Notes: generated from the letters alone by a model not told the origin. Positions 38,273 through 49,075 are shown, numbered from the stretch's first letter. The stretch: DNA of 64,000 bases from Actinomyces provencensis (GCF_900155435.1 NZ_LT700212.1:659786-723785); one strand, 5' to 3'. Program-made: numbers and translations.

Positions 38273-39576
38273 GCACGGCGATGACGGCACACGGGTCGGC
38301 AGGGGACTTCACCGCTGCGGAGCTGGACGCCATCAGACGGGACTTCCCGATCCTGGGACGCACCGGACGTGGAGGTGGGCCCATCGCCTACCTCGACTCC
38401 TCCGCCACCTCGCAGAAGCCCGAGGTCGTCATCGCCGCGGAGCTCGAGTTCTACCAACGGCACAACGCCGCGGTCCACAGGGGCACCCACCTGCTCGGGG
38501 ACGAGGCCACCGCCGTGTACGAGGACGCCCGTGCACGCCTGGCCTCCTTCGTCGGCGCGGCTCCCGACGAGATCGTGTGGACGAAGAACGCGACCGAGGG
38601 GATCAACCTGGTGGCCTACGCCATCGGCAACGCCTCCGCGGGACGCGGGGGGGCCGGTGCGGAGCGCCTGCGCATCGGTGCGGGTGACCGCATCGTCGTC
38701 ACCCGCGCGGAGCACCACGCGAACCTGGTGCCCTGGCAGGAGCTGTGCGCCCGCACGGGCGCGGAGCTGGCCTGGCTGGACCTGACCCCTGACGGGCGGA
38801 TCGACCTCGACACCCTGTCGGTGATCACGCCGAACACGAAGGTGGTGGCCTTCACCCACGTGTCCAACGTGACCGGCGCGATCTCACCGGTCGGGCCGAT
38901 CGTCGCGGCGGCGCGCAACGTGGGTGCCCTGGTCCTGCTCGACACCTGCCAGTCCAGTGCCCACCTCCCCATCGACGTGGGCCGACTCGGTGTGGACTTC
39001 GCCGTGTTCTCCTCCCACAAGATGCTCGGCCCGACGGGCGTGGGGGCGCTGTGGGGCAGGCGGGAGCTGTTGGAGGCGATGCCCCCGGTGCTCACCGGTG
39101 GGTCCATGATCGCCACGGTCTCCATGGAGGGCGCGGAGTACATGCCGCCACCGGAGCGCTTCGAGGCGGGCTCCCAGCCCATTGCCCAGATCGCCGGGTG
39201 GTCGGTGGCCCTCGACTACCTCTCCGAGCTCGGGATGGACCGCCTCGCCGCCCATGAGGACGTCATCACGCACGCCATGCTCGAGGGGATCTCCTCCGTA
39301 CCCGGGGTGCGGGTGCTGGGGCCCTCCGAGGCCGTCGAGCGCATCGGCGTCGTCGCCTTCGCGGTCGAGGGCGTCCACCCCCACGACGTCGGCCAGGTGC
39401 TGGACGCGGAGGACGTGGCCGTGCGCGTCGGCCACCACTGCGCCATCCCACTGCACACGTTCTTCGGTGTGCGTGCCTCGGCACGCGCCTCCGCCGCGCC
39501 GACGACTACGCTGGAGGAGGTCGACCGGTTGGTCGACGCGCTCTCGCACGTGCGTTCCTACTTCGGAGGGAATTGA
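38269..39576 (+). CDS. sufS: Cysteine desulfurase SufS
   Basis: PLP enzyme that draws sulfur from cysteine for Fe-S assembly. 435 aa. The PLP Lys lies in FSSHKMLGPTGVGALWG. The persulfide Cys lies in VRVGHHCAIPLHTFFGV, the group II arrangement that hands sulfur to SufU. The DSSATSQKP opening is typical. Start GTG 38269 overlaps sufC; the first 12 residues before the conserved AELDAIRRDFPIL are probably dispensable. Confidence 0.97.
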
Positions 39577-40046
39577 TGTCCAGCCTCGAGCAGCTCTACC
39601 AGCAGGTGATCCTCGACCACTCGCGCGAACGCCACGGTGCGGGAGTGCTGGTCGAGGGCGTCGGCGCGACCTCCCACCAGGTCAACCCCACCTGCGGTGA
39701 CGAGGTCACCCTGGGGGTCTGCCTGGACGGGGAGGGCCGGATCTCCTCCCTCGTCTGGGACGGGGACGGCTGCTCCATCTCCCAGGCGTCACTGTCGATG
39801 CTCACCGACCTCGTCCAGGGGCAGCCGACCTCGGAGGTCGCCCAGCAGTACGCGGCGATGGAGCAGATGATGCACTCTCGCGGGCACGGGGTGCCCGAGG
39901 AGACCCTGGACCTGCTCGGGGACGCCGCCGCACTGGAGGGCACCTCGCAGTTCCCCAACCGCATCAAGTGCGCACTCCTGGGGTGGTACGCCCTGCGTGA
40001 CGCGCTGGCCAAGCTCGGAACCGACATCGCAGGAGGCACCCGATGA
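39576..40046 (+). CDS. sufU: SufU Fe-S assembly / sulfur-transfer protein
   Basis: Zinc-containing sulfur acceptor for SufS, IscU-like fold. 156 aa. Metal/sulfur ligands appear in NPTCGDEV, WDGDGCSISQAS and IKCALLGWYAL, with the SufU-specific insertion between the second and third. ATG 39576 shares its A with the sufS stop (TGATG). Confidence 0.96.
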   Translation: MSSLEQLYQQVILDHSRERHGAGVLVEGVGATSHQVNPTCGDEVTLGVCLDGEGRISSLVWDGDGCSISQASLSMLTDLVQGQPTSEVAQQYAAMEQMMHSRGHGVPEETLDLLGDAAALEGTSQFPNRIKCALLGWYALRDALAKLGTDIAGGTR

Positions 40047-40450
40047 GCAACCCCATGGCACAGTCGGAACCCGTGGAGCAGCGTTTCGCGCCCGCCGCAC
40101 CACCTGAGCCCTCCGACGGGCCCGACCTCGTCGAGAACGGGTCCCTGGCCGGTGCGGACGTGGCCGAGGCACTCAAGGACGTCATCGATCCCGAGCTGGG
40201 GATCAACATCGTGGACCTCGGGCTGCTCTACGGCATCACCATCGACGCCGAGGACAACGTCCAGTTGGACATGACGCTGACCTCAGCGGCCTGCCCGCTC
40301 ACCGACGTCATCGAGCGCCAGACGGACATGGTCCTGGAGGGTCTCGCGAACTCCGTGACGGTGAACTGGGTGTGGATGCCCGCCTGGGGTCCGGACCGCA
40401 TCACCCCCGACGGCCGCGAGCAGCTGCGTGCCATCGGCTTCAACGTCTGA
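40043..40450 (+). CDS. sufT: SufT/DUF59 metal-sulfur cluster assembly factor
   Basis: 135-aa MIP18/PaaD-like protein, last gene of the suf operon, used in maturing Fe-S proteins. The family core is VIDPELGINIVDLGLLYGI, then TLTSAACPLTDVIERQ with the conserved Cys and a closing LTW-like VNWVWMPAWGPDRIT. A Pro-rich N-terminal extension of about 30 residues precedes it. It overlaps sufU by four bases. A 23-bp repeat array follows directly. Confidence 0.94.
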   Translation: MSNPMAQSEPVEQRFAPAAPPEPSDGPDLVENGSLAGADVAEALKDVIDPELGINIVDLGLLYGITIDAEDNVQLDMTLTSAACPLTDVIERQTDMVLEGLANSVTVNWVWMPAWGPDRITPDGREQLRAIGFNV

Positions 40451-40458
40451 CCCCTCGC

Positions 40459-40597
40459 CCCACGCCGAAGTCCGCTCTGTTCGGGGCTCGAAGTCCGCTC
40501 TGTTCGGGCACTGAGGTCCGCTCAGTTTCGGCCATGAGGTCCGCTCAGTTCGGGCACTGAGGTCCGCTCTGTTCGGGGCTCGAAGTCCGCTCTGGCG
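40459..40597 (-). repeat. Tandem array of six 23-bp units, core GAGCGGAC
   Basis: GTCCGCTC, the reverse of GAGCGGAC, occurs on the plus strand at 40470, 40493, 40516, 40539, 40562 and 40585, an exact 23-bp period. The extended unit matches the array at 11.74 kb, with seven-base variable spacers. It lies between the convergent ends of sufT and the acyl-CoA ligase. The rest of the gap to 40710 holds nothing I can name. Confidence 0.92.
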
Positions 40598-40710
40598 TGC
40601 AGCGCCTGTGCCGGGACGCCCCGCGTGGGAGAGCGGGGGACCTCCCCGCCGGCGTGGCTGTGTGTCCCTGCTGGGAACATCCACAGCCCGACGGTGCCGG
40701 ACGGCGCCCG

Positions 40711-42774
40711 TCAGGACTCGTCCGTGGCCGACCCGTCCGGACGGGCAGGCTCCTCCGTCCCCGCGTCCTGTGCGGTGGGGTCCTCGATGGCCGCCGGCTC
40801 CACGTGTCCGGCAGCGGCCTCGTGTCCGGAGGCGTCCTGCGCGCCGGTCGCGCCCTCGTGAGGGGACGTCGACGAGGACGGACCTGACACCCGGTCCCGC
40901 ACGGCCTCCGATGCGGAGGCCACGGCCTCCCCGACCGCCCCGGAGGCACTCACGACGGCCCCGGAGGCACTCGCGACCGCCTCGCCGACTCCCTGTCCGA
41001 TGGTCTGGGCGAGGGGGCCGACGCGGTCGATCACCGGTGCGATCGCGCCGCCGACGGCGTGGGAGGTCTGGTCCCACAGTCGTGAGGCGGGGTCGAGCAG
41101 CTGTGCCTTCACCGCGCGTCGCATGACCTTGCCGAGCTGGTTGCGCGGGATCTCGGGGATGATCGCCAGGCGGCGGGGGAGCGCGTAGTGGGCCAGCGAC
41201 TTCTCCGCCCAGGCCCGGACGTCCTCCAGGGTGATCCCGGTGACGCCCTCGTCGAGGATGAGCGCTGCCGTCACCTCCTCCCGGTCCTCCCCGGAGGGCA
41301 GACCGACCACGGCGACGTCGCGCACGCCCGGCATCGAGCGGATGGCGTCCTCGACCTGGCTGGGGTAGACGTTGAAGCCGCCGGAGAGGATCAGTTCCTT
41401 CTTCCGGTCCGCCATGGTGATGTAGCCCTCGTGGTTGACCCCGATGTCCCCGGTCCGGAACCACCCGTCCTCGGTGAAGACGCGCTCCGTCTCCTCGGGC
41501 ATCCCGAGGTAACCGGAGAACACCTGGGGCCCCTTGACGATGATCTCCCCGGGCTGGCCGTCCTCGACATCGTGGCTGGGGTCCTCCAGGTCGACCAGGC
41601 GCAGCTGGGTCGAGGGGAAGGGAAGACCGAGGACGCCGTGGCGCCGGGCGGGGGACAGGGGCGCCCCCGAGATGACCGGGGAGGTCTCGGAGAGTCCGTA
41701 GCCCTCCACGATGATGCCCCCGGTCGCCTGCTCCCAACGACGGGCGAGCTCACCCGACAGGGGCATGGCACCCGCCACGCCGTAGCGGATGGACGTGAGG
41801 TCGGTGTCCTCCTCCAGCGCCCGGTCCAGGATGCGCTCGAACATGGGCGGGACGCCGACGAAGAAGGTGACGGGGCGACGTCGGTGGGCCTCCAGGGCCA
41901 TCCCGGCATCGAACTTGGGGAGCAGCACCTGCGTGGCCGCGAGCTTGGTGGCGGCGCACAGGAAGAAGGTCAGGCCGAAGGCGTGGAAGTAGGGGAGGAG
42001 ACTGTAGAACGTCTCACCCGCCTCGTGCAGCATCCACACCCAGAAGAGGCACTGGTCGACATTGGTGGCGATGTTGCGGTGGGTCAGGGGCACCGACTTC
42101 GGCACGCCGTTGGTGCCGCCGGTGTGCAGGATCACGGCGGTGTCCCCAACCCCAGGCAGGGGGACGGTGTCCGCGACGCGGGTCGCGCGGGCCACCGAAC
42201 GGTCCCACGAGCGCGTCCCCTCGGGGGCGGTGGCGCGCATCTCGCGTCGCTTCTCACGGGCGGGGGCAATGGGCAGGGACAGCAGCAGGCGCTGGGTGCG
42301 GGGCAGACCCGCGGAGATGTCCACGGTGAGGACCCGACGCAGCTCGGTGGACCCGTCCGTGGGATAGGCCCCGGCACTCTTCTCCCACACCACCGCGACC
42401 CGGGCACGGTTGCGGGCGAGCTGCCGGGCGATCTCGGTGGCCGGGGCCAGGGGGTTGTGCTCGGAGGCCACCGCCCCGATGCGCTGGCAGGCGTAGAAGG
42501 CGACGAAGGCCTGGGGGCAGTTGGGCAGGGCGATGGCCACAGTGTCGCCGCGGCGCACACCGGCGTCGAGGAGCACCTGCGCGCCGCGCTCGGCCTGGTA
42601 GAGGACCTCCGCGTAGGTGGTGGTCGCCCCCAGGTAGTCCAGGGCGATGCGCTCGGGGTGGAGGCGGGCGGAGGTGGCGAGCAACTCGAAGAGCGGGGTG
42701 TCGGCCACGGGGACCTCGAAGGGCACTCCGAGGGCGTACTGGGCGTGGGCCTGCTCGACGATGCTGGTGGACAT
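40711..42774 (-). CDS. fadD: Long-chain fatty acid-CoA ligase (AMP-binding)
   Basis: Adenylate-forming acyl-CoA synthetase, 687 aa. The AMP-binding P-loop is ILHTGGTNGVPKSVPLTH (family usually GTTG, here GGTNG). YGLSETSPVISGAPL and GWFRTGDIGVNHEGYITM follow, with the C-terminal catalytic Lys region QLGKVMRRAV near 545. Residues about 555-687 are an unusual extension: a helical Ala/Val stretch (GEAVASASGAVVSASGAV) and an acidic Ala/Pro/Glu tail, perhaps a membrane-lying or partner segment. An 18-bp palindrome covers its promoter. Confidence 0.9.
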   Translation of the reverse strand: MSTSIVEQAHAQYALGVPFEVPVADTPLFELLATSARLHPERIALDYLGATTTYAEVLYQAERGAQVLLDAGVRRGDTVAIALPNCPQAFVAFYACQRIGAVASEHNPLAPATEIARQLARNRARVAVVWEKSAGAYPTDGSTELRRVLTVDISAGLPRTQRLLLSLPIAPAREKRREMRATAPEGTRSWDRSVARATRVADTVPLPGVGDTAVILHTGGTNGVPKSVPLTHRNIATNVDQCLFWVWMLHEAGETFYSLLPYFHAFGLTFFLCAATKLAATQVLLPKFDAGMALEAHRRRPVTFFVGVPPMFERILDRALEEDTDLTSIRYGVAGAMPLSGELARRWEQATGGIIVEGYGLSETSPVISGAPLSPARRHGVLGLPFPSTQLRLVDLEDPSHDVEDGQPGEIIVKGPQVFSGYLGMPEETERVFTEDGWFRTGDIGVNHEGYITMADRKKELILSGGFNVYPSQVEDAIRSMPGVRDVAVVGLPSGEDREEVTAALILDEGVTGITLEDVRAWAEKSLAHYALPRRLAIIPEIPRNQLGKVMRRAVKAQLLDPASRLWDQTSHAVGGAIAPVIDRVGPLAQTIGQGVGEAVASASGAVVSASGAVGEAVASASEAVRDRVSGPSSSTSPHEGATGAQDASGHEAAAGHVEPAAIEDPTAQDAGTEEPARPDGSATDES

Positions 42775-42810
42775 GCTGCTCGCTCTCTCGGGTTCCGGGC
42801 CGGTCCTTCC

Positions 42811-42835
42811 AGCCTACACCTACGCAAGCGTAGGT
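42811..42835 (-). promoter_or_regulatory. fadD promoter with 18-bp TetR-type palindrome
   Basis: ACCTACGC-AA-GCGTAGGT (42818-42835) is a perfect 8-bp inverted repeat. It lies immediately upstream of TAGGCT (42816-42811 on the minus strand), a plausible -10 box 37 bases before the fadD start. The position between -35 and -10 suits repression, probably by a TetR-family acyl-CoA sensor encoded elsewhere. Confidence 0.55.
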
Positions 42836-42851
42836 AGAGGGGTGGTCGCGC

Positions 42852-43748
42852 TCAGACGCGGTCGGCGGAGAAGGTGTCGCACTGGGTGATCGAGCCGGAC
42901 TCCAGGCCGGTCGTCAGCCAGTGCTGGCGCTGCTCGGCGGAGCCGTGAGTCCACGTGTCGGAGTCCGACCGGCCCTGGTAGCGCTCCTGGATGCGGTCGT
43001 CACCGATGGCAGCCGCCGTCTGCAGGGCCTGGGCGATCTCGTCCTGGTCCGGTCTCTGCAGGAACACCTCCCCGGAGTCGGGGTCCGCGGTGCTCGACGC
43101 CCGGTTCATCCAGATGCCGGCGTAGCAGTCGGCCTGCAGTTCCATGCGCACGCCCGCGCCCTGGTCACCCTGCTCCTGGGAGTCGTGCGCGGAGAAGGTC
43201 CCCATGAGGTTCTGGATGTGGTGTCCCCACTCGTGCGCGACCACGTACTCCTGGGCCAGCGGGGCGTCGGAGGCCCCGAAGGCGGACTCCATCTGCTGGA
43301 AGAACCCGAGGTCGAGGTAGACCGTGGAGTCAGCGGGGCAGTAGAAGGGACCGGTCGCGGAGGTCGCCGACCCGCACCCGGTGGACACGGAGTCCTGGAA
43401 GACGACGAAGTCCGGGGGCTCGTAGGTGACCCCGGAGTCCTGGGCCGCCAGTTCCGCCGTCCAGACGACGTCCAGGGAGTCGGCGGTGGTCACCATCCGG
43501 CACTCGGTGTGGGCGTTCGCGTCCGCCCCCGTGCGGCAGTGGGAGAGGTCGACACCCCCTGTCGTCGTCCCGTCCGCGGAGGAGTCCTGGTCACCGAGCA
43601 GGCCCGAGACGTCGACGCCGGTGAACTGCGCGATGAGGAAGACCGCGAGCAGCGCCACCACGGAGCCGCCACCCACTCCCGCAGCGCGACGCCCGCCCCT
43701 CGAACGGACCCGGCCCGGATCGGACTGCACACCCTCGTTGAAGCTCAT
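42852..43748 (-). CDS. Neutral zinc metallopeptidase, YpfJ family
   Basis: 298-aa membrane-anchored protein with its catalytic domain outside the cell. A basic N-terminus precedes one membrane segment (GGSVVALLAVFLIAQFTGV). The zinc motif VVAHEWGHHIQNLMG and the third-ligand region MELQADCYAGIW are intact, and LSLGDYDID-like AAAIGDDRIQERYQG follows. Several Cys may pair. TACGCT (43760-43755) lies six bases before the ATG, so it is probably leaderless. fadD lies downstream with its own promoter. Confidence 0.93.
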   Translation of the reverse strand: MSFNEGVQSDPGRVRSRGGRRAAGVGGGSVVALLAVFLIAQFTGVDVSGLLGDQDSSADGTTTGGVDLSHCRTGADANAHTECRMVTTADSLDVVWTAELAAQDSGVTYEPPDFVVFQDSVSTGCGSATSATGPFYCPADSTVYLDLGFFQQMESAFGASDAPLAQEYVVAHEWGHHIQNLMGTFSAHDSQEQGDQGAGVRMELQADCYAGIWMNRASSTADPDSGEVFLQRPDQDEIAQALQTAAAIGDDRIQERYQGRSDSDTWTHGSAEQRQHWLTTGLESGSITQCDTFSADRV

Positions 43749-43787
43749 GGTCCGAGCGTATCCGAGGGGGCACGACCTGCGCGGGTG

Positions 43788-44324
43788 TCAGTGCACGGTG
43801 AGGAAGAGTGTGCGCAGGGTCCCGTTGGGGTGGTACTCCAGGTCCGCGCTGACCTCTGGGGAGTCCAGGTGGTCGGGTCGCGCCGACCCTCCCTGTGCCA
43901 CCTCCGCGACGGGGGAGACCGTCGCGCGGGGATCGGTGGCGAAGGCGAGTCGGGTCACCGGGCCCTCCTCGAGGACGCGGACGAGGTCGGCCCCGGCGCC
44001 CGTCACGGCACGGCGGCAGAAGTCGTCTCCGAGCAGCTGGTGGCACCCGATCACCTCGACGACGCCGATGCGGCCGCCCACCAGGTGGACGAGCAGCCCG
44101 AGGAGCTCGGCGTGGTACTCCGTCCAGTCGACGGTGGAGACCGGCAGCTCCTCGACGGGGAACTGGGCGGTGACGTTGATGAAGGTGGCGTCGGTGCCCG
44201 GGTCGTAGGTGACGCGTTCGCGTGGGGCGTGCTCGGGCAGTGACTGGCCGGGACCCAGGGGCGCGCGGGGCTGCCGGGCCGCGTCGATCGGTCCGGGCGT
44301 GGAATGGGAGTGCGTGTCCGGCAT
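43788..44324 (-). CDS. Hypothetical protein, 178 aa
   Basis: Family not recognised. No signal peptide or membrane helix. The N-terminus (about 45 residues) is Pro/His-rich. The remainder looks like an alpha/beta domain with VTYDPGTDATFINVTAQFPV, VVEVIGCHQLLGDDFCRRAV and a strand-rich end YHPNGTLRTLFLTVH. ATG 44324 has GAGGAG 12 bases upstream; an in-frame ATG at 44357 would overlap tgt. Possibly co-transcribed with tgt. Confidence 0.65.
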   Translation of the reverse strand: MPDTHSHSTPGPIDAARQPRAPLGPGQSLPEHAPRERVTYDPGTDATFINVTAQFPVEELPVSTVDWTEYHAELLGLLVHLVGGRIGVVEVIGCHQLLGDDFCRRAVTGAGADLVRVLEEGPVTRLAFATDPRATVSPVAEVAQGGSARPDHLDSPEVSADLEYHPNGTLRTLFLTVH

Positions 44325-44349
44325 GGGTGTCGATGCTCCTCGGATGGTG

Positions 44350-45684
44350 TCAGGCATAGAAGCGTCCGAGGACGTCAGCCTTGAAGGACGGGTAGGTTCC
44401 CTGCTCGATGGAGGCGCGGATGCCGTCCACCAGGTGCACGGTGAACCACTCGTTGTGGATGGTGGCCAGGGTGGCGGCGAGGATCTCCTTGGCCTTGAAG
44501 AGGTGGCGCACGTAGGCGCGGGAGTAGTGGGTGCAGGTGTAGCAGCCACATCCCTCCACCAAGGGCGTCAGGTCGCGCCTGAACCGCGCGTTGGTGATGT
44601 TGAAGCGGCCGTCGGGGCCGTAGATCGCGGCGTTGCGGGCGACCCGGGAGGGCGTCACGCAGTCGAAGGTGTCAGCCCCTGCCTCCACGGCCGCGAAGAA
44701 GTCGTCGGGCTCCGAGATCCCCAGGAGGTGACGGGGGCGGTCCTCGGGGAGCTCCTCGCAGACCCAGGAGACGATGCGCCCGAGGTTCTCCTTCTCCAGG
44801 GCACCTCCCACCCCGAAGCCGTCGAAGCGCTGTCCCCCGACCTCCATGTCGGCCAGGGTACGTGCCGCCTCGCGGCGCAGGTCCTCGTACTGGGCGCCCT
44901 GGACCACGCCCCAGAGCTGCTGGCCGGGACGGGAGGCACGTGCCTCGGTGAGGCGGCGGTGCTCGGCCAGGCAGCGTGCCGCCCAGGCGTGGGTCCGCGC
45001 CAGGGACTCCTCCTGGTAGTCGCGGGGGTGCAGCAGGGAGGTGAGCTCGTCGAAGGCGAACATGATGTCGGAGCCCAGCTGGTGTTGGATGCCCATCGAC
45101 ACCTCGGGAGTGAAGCGGTGCACCGTGCCGTCGATGTGGCTGTGGAAGTCGACACCGTCCTCGTCGACGACGGCGCGCGAGGCCTTGACGGCCTGCATGC
45201 GCAGCTGCGGGTCCGTGGTGTCCCCCGACCCGGAGAACTCCTCGGAGAGCACCTTCTTGAAACCGGCCCCCAGGGAGAGGACCTGGAAGCCGCCGGAGTC
45301 GGTGTAGGTGGGGCCGGGCCAGTTCATGAAGCGCCCGAGACCCCCGGCCTCGTCGACCAGGTCAGCACCCGGCTGGAGGTAGAGGTGGTAGGCATTGGCG
45401 AGGACGGCCTGTGCCCCCAGGTCGCGCAGCATCTCCGGGACCAGGCCCTTGACGTCGGCCTTGGTGCCCACCGGGATGAAGGCGGGGGTGCGGATGTCAC
45501 CGTGGGGGGTGTGGATGGTGCCGGTGCGTCCCAGCCCGGCACCGTGGTCCAGGCGGGTATCGACGGCGAAGCCGGCAGCTTCGGGACCCGGTCCGGGAAG
45601 GGCGGGTCCGCCCTCGTGCGCGGGCAGCGCGGCAGGGGACGAGGGCGACGCGGCTCCCGCCAGCCACGTGGCGTCGGTACTCAT
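44350..45684 (-). CDS. tgt: Queuine/preQ1 tRNA-ribosyltransferase
   Basis: Exchanges guanine-34 in GUN-anticodon tRNAs for a queuosine precursor. 444 aa. The active-site blocks TDSGGFQVLSLG and FDELTS are present, with DCVTPSRVARN and the zinc site CGCYTCTHYSRAYVRHLFKA. The N-terminal 40 residues are a non-conserved extension. ATG 45684 overlaps the upstream transporter stop (ATGA). No queC/D/E/F lies in the window, so with the transporter this looks like a salvage module. Confidence 0.96.
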   Translation of the reverse strand: MSTDATWLAGAASPSSPAALPAHEGGPALPGPGPEAAGFAVDTRLDHGAGLGRTGTIHTPHGDIRTPAFIPVGTKADVKGLVPEMLRDLGAQAVLANAYHLYLQPGADLVDEAGGLGRFMNWPGPTYTDSGGFQVLSLGAGFKKVLSEEFSGSGDTTDPQLRMQAVKASRAVVDEDGVDFHSHIDGTVHRFTPEVSMGIQHQLGSDIMFAFDELTSLLHPRDYQEESLARTHAWAARCLAEHRRLTEARASRPGQQLWGVVQGAQYEDLRREAARTLADMEVGGQRFDGFGVGGALEKENLGRIVSWVCEELPEDRPRHLLGISEPDDFFAAVEAGADTFDCVTPSRVARNAAIYGPDGRFNITNARFRRDLTPLVEGCGCYTCTHYSRAYVRHLFKAKEILAATLATIHNEWFTVHLVDGIRASIEQGTYPSFKADVLGRFYA

Positions 45685-46376
45685 GCGACGCCCTCGGACT
45701 CGCGGACCCCGTCGTGGTGCTGGCCCTCGATCCGTTTGACCCACCCGATCACCGGGTAGGTGACGGGCAGCATGAGGACCTCGACGGAGACCTTGTACAC
45801 GTAGCCGACGAGGACGTAGTTGAGGAAGTCGGCCCCGGTGATCACCCCGTAGAAGGCGATCGTGCAGAAGACGAGGGTGTCCACCGCCTCGCCGACCAGG
45901 GTGGAGCCGATCAGTCGCACCCAGAGACGTTCCTCACCCCAGGTCCGCTTGATCCACACCAACACCCAGGAGTTGAGCAGTTGCCCCACGAGGTAGCCCG
46001 CCAGGGAGGCCGCCACGATGCGGGGGACGAATCCCAGCACGGCCTCGAACGCCGCCTGGTTCCCGTAGCCGGGACCGGGAGGAGCGATCTGGACGAGCCA
46101 GAAGATCAGGGACGCCAGGATCGAGACCGCGAAGCCCAGGACGATGACGCGACGCGCCCTGCGGAAGCCGTAGACCTCCGAGAGCACATCACCGAGGACG
46201 TAGGTGAGGGGGAACAGGACCGCGCCCCCGTCGAAGATCAGGGGCGTGGGGAGCACACCGAAGTCCAGGGCGATGAGCTTCGTCGCAGCGATGTTCGAGA
46301 TGAGCAGGAACGCGACGAAGAGCACGGCGATGACGTCGAAGGCCCGCAACGGGCGGGTGACGTCGTGTTCGGGCAC
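45681..46376 (-). CDS. yhhQ: Queuosine precursor transporter (YhhQ/QPTR family)
   Basis: 231-aa membrane protein with about six helices. Family blocks are FLLISNIAATKLI, FPLTYVLGDVLSEVYGFRRA and STLVGEAVDTLVFCTIAFYG. It imports a queuosine precursor base for the adjacent tgt. GTG 46376 has a perfect AGGAGG five bases upstream. I found no recognisable preQ1 riboswitch in the short leader. Confidence 0.94.
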   Translation of the reverse strand: MPEHDVTRPLRAFDVIAVLFVAFLLISNIAATKLIALDFGVLPTPLIFDGGAVLFPLTYVLGDVLSEVYGFRRARRVIVLGFAVSILASLIFWLVQIAPPGPGYGNQAAFEAVLGFVPRIVAASLAGYLVGQLLNSWVLVWIKRTWGEERLWVRLIGSTLVGEAVDTLVFCTIAFYGVITGADFLNYVLVGYVYKVSVEVLMLPVTYPVIGWVKRIEGQHHDGVRESEGVA

Positions 46377-46498
46377 GTTTCCTCCTGGGGATGGGTCCGG
46401 GGTGCCTCCCATTGTGCACCGTCGGGGGCGCGCACTGCTCCTGGCTGGTGGAACCCGGGCGGGACAGGGCGTGGGGGGCACCGACTAGACTGCCGCGG

Positions 46499-48109
<1,611 letters not shown>

Positions 48110-48127
48110 GCCCGCCGCTGTGACCCG

Positions 48128-48166
48128 GGCCCCGGGCCGCAGCGAACGTCGCGTCGGCCCGGGGCC
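48128..48166 (+). terminator. 11-bp perfect GC stem after the ABC-F gene
   Basis: GGCCCCGGGCC (48128-48138) and GGCCCGGGGCC (48156-48166) are exact reverse complements around a 17-base loop. It ends 15 bases before the TAGGCT box of the next gene. No T-run follows, as is common in GC-rich actinobacteria. Confidence 0.55.
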
Positions 48167-48193
48167 GCCGCCGCGCGGCCTAGGCTGGGGCGC

Positions 48194-48844
48194 ATGCCCG
48201 TCCTGACCACCGAGAGGTTGGAGCTGCGTCCCCTCGTGGAGGAGGACGCCCCGGCCCTCCATTCCCTCTACACCGACCCGGCCACATGGGGGCACTTCCC
48301 CATGGGGAGATGGTCGGACCCCCGGCAGTCGCGGTCCTTCGTCACGTCCTCCCGGGCGTCGTTCCGACGACTCGGGATCGGGCAGTTCGCCGTGCGCCGG
48401 CGGGGGAAAGGCCGGGTCATCGGGAGCACGGGGGCATTCGTCCTCGCCCACGAGGGCGACACCCCCATGCGGATCGTCACCGACACCACGGCGCCACAGG
48501 ACCTGGTGCCCACGGGCGCACTGGTGAACATCGGGTGGCGCCTGCGCCCCGACGTCTGGGGCCGCGGCTACGCCACCGAGGCCGCACGGGCGGTGCTGGA
48601 CCTGCTGGCCGAGCGGGTGCCCGACCTGGCGGTCACCGCCGCGGTCCTCTCCACCAACCCCGCCTCCGAGCGGGTCTGCCGACGCCTCGGCCTGGACCTG
48701 GTCTGGCAGGGCGTGACGGGGGAGGCACTGCGGGTACGGATGCACCGGCCACCGGTGCCGGGCGGGGAGGCCTGCACGCGTCTCGTCTTCGCCGACAGGC
48801 CCCTGGACCCCGACCTGCTGGCGGCGCGCAACCGGACCCTGTGA
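48194..48844 (+). CDS. GNAT acetyltransferase, RimJ/RimL-like
   Basis: 216 aa. The opening TTERLELRPLVEEDAPALH and the acetyl-CoA site GWRLRPDVWGRGYATEAARA are typical, and ASERVCRRLGL follows. The substrate is not predictable; RimJ-like enzymes acetylate protein N-termini or small molecules. TAGGCT (48181-48186) lies seven bases before the ATG, so it is probably leaderless. Confidence 0.9.
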   Translation: MPVLTTERLELRPLVEEDAPALHSLYTDPATWGHFPMGRWSDPRQSRSFVTSSRASFRRLGIGQFAVRRRGKGRVIGSTGAFVLAHEGDTPMRIVTDTTAPQDLVPTGALVNIGWRLRPDVWGRGYATEAARAVLDLLAERVPDLAVTAAVLSTNPASERVCRRLGLDLVWQGVTGEALRVRMHRPPVPGGEACTRLVFADRPLDPDLLAARNRTL

Positions 48845-48847
48845 GGG

Positions 48848-49075
48848 TCACTCCCCCTCGCGGGCGGCGAGCTCCTCCAAGGTGACGACCTCGACCGGGA
48901 AGTCCCGGCGACCCACGTAGTCGACGAGGAACTGCCGGTGCGCCTCGCAGGACAGCCACGTCTTGTGGCGACCCGTGTGGATCCTCGGGTTGGACCACAG
49001 GACGGCGACGGTGGCGGGTTCCTCGCACTCCCGGGCCGAGCAGACCAGGTCCTCGGGCCCGTGTGCCAGTGCCAT
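48848..49075 (-). CDS. Small conserved actinobacterial protein with Cys pairs
   Basis: 75-aa protein often labelled, without support, acetone carboxylase. Three Cys/His groups (VCSARECEEPATVAV, HTGRHKTWLSCEAHRQF) suggest a small zinc-binding fold. Start ATG 49075 with GAGGAGG seven bases upstream. Its -10 box TAGGGT (49109-49104) overlaps the -10 box of the divergent phosphatase gene. Convergent with the acetyltransferase, four bases apart. Confidence 0.8.
   Translation of the reverse strand: MALAHGPEDLVCSARECEEPATVAVLWSNPRIHTGRHKTWLSCEAHRQFLVDYVGRRDFPVEVVTLEELAAREGE

Noticed and set aside
46377-46498. preQ1 riboswitch before the queuosine transporter
   Set aside because: No recognisable preQ1 aptamer pattern in the short leader; only a strong ribosome site.
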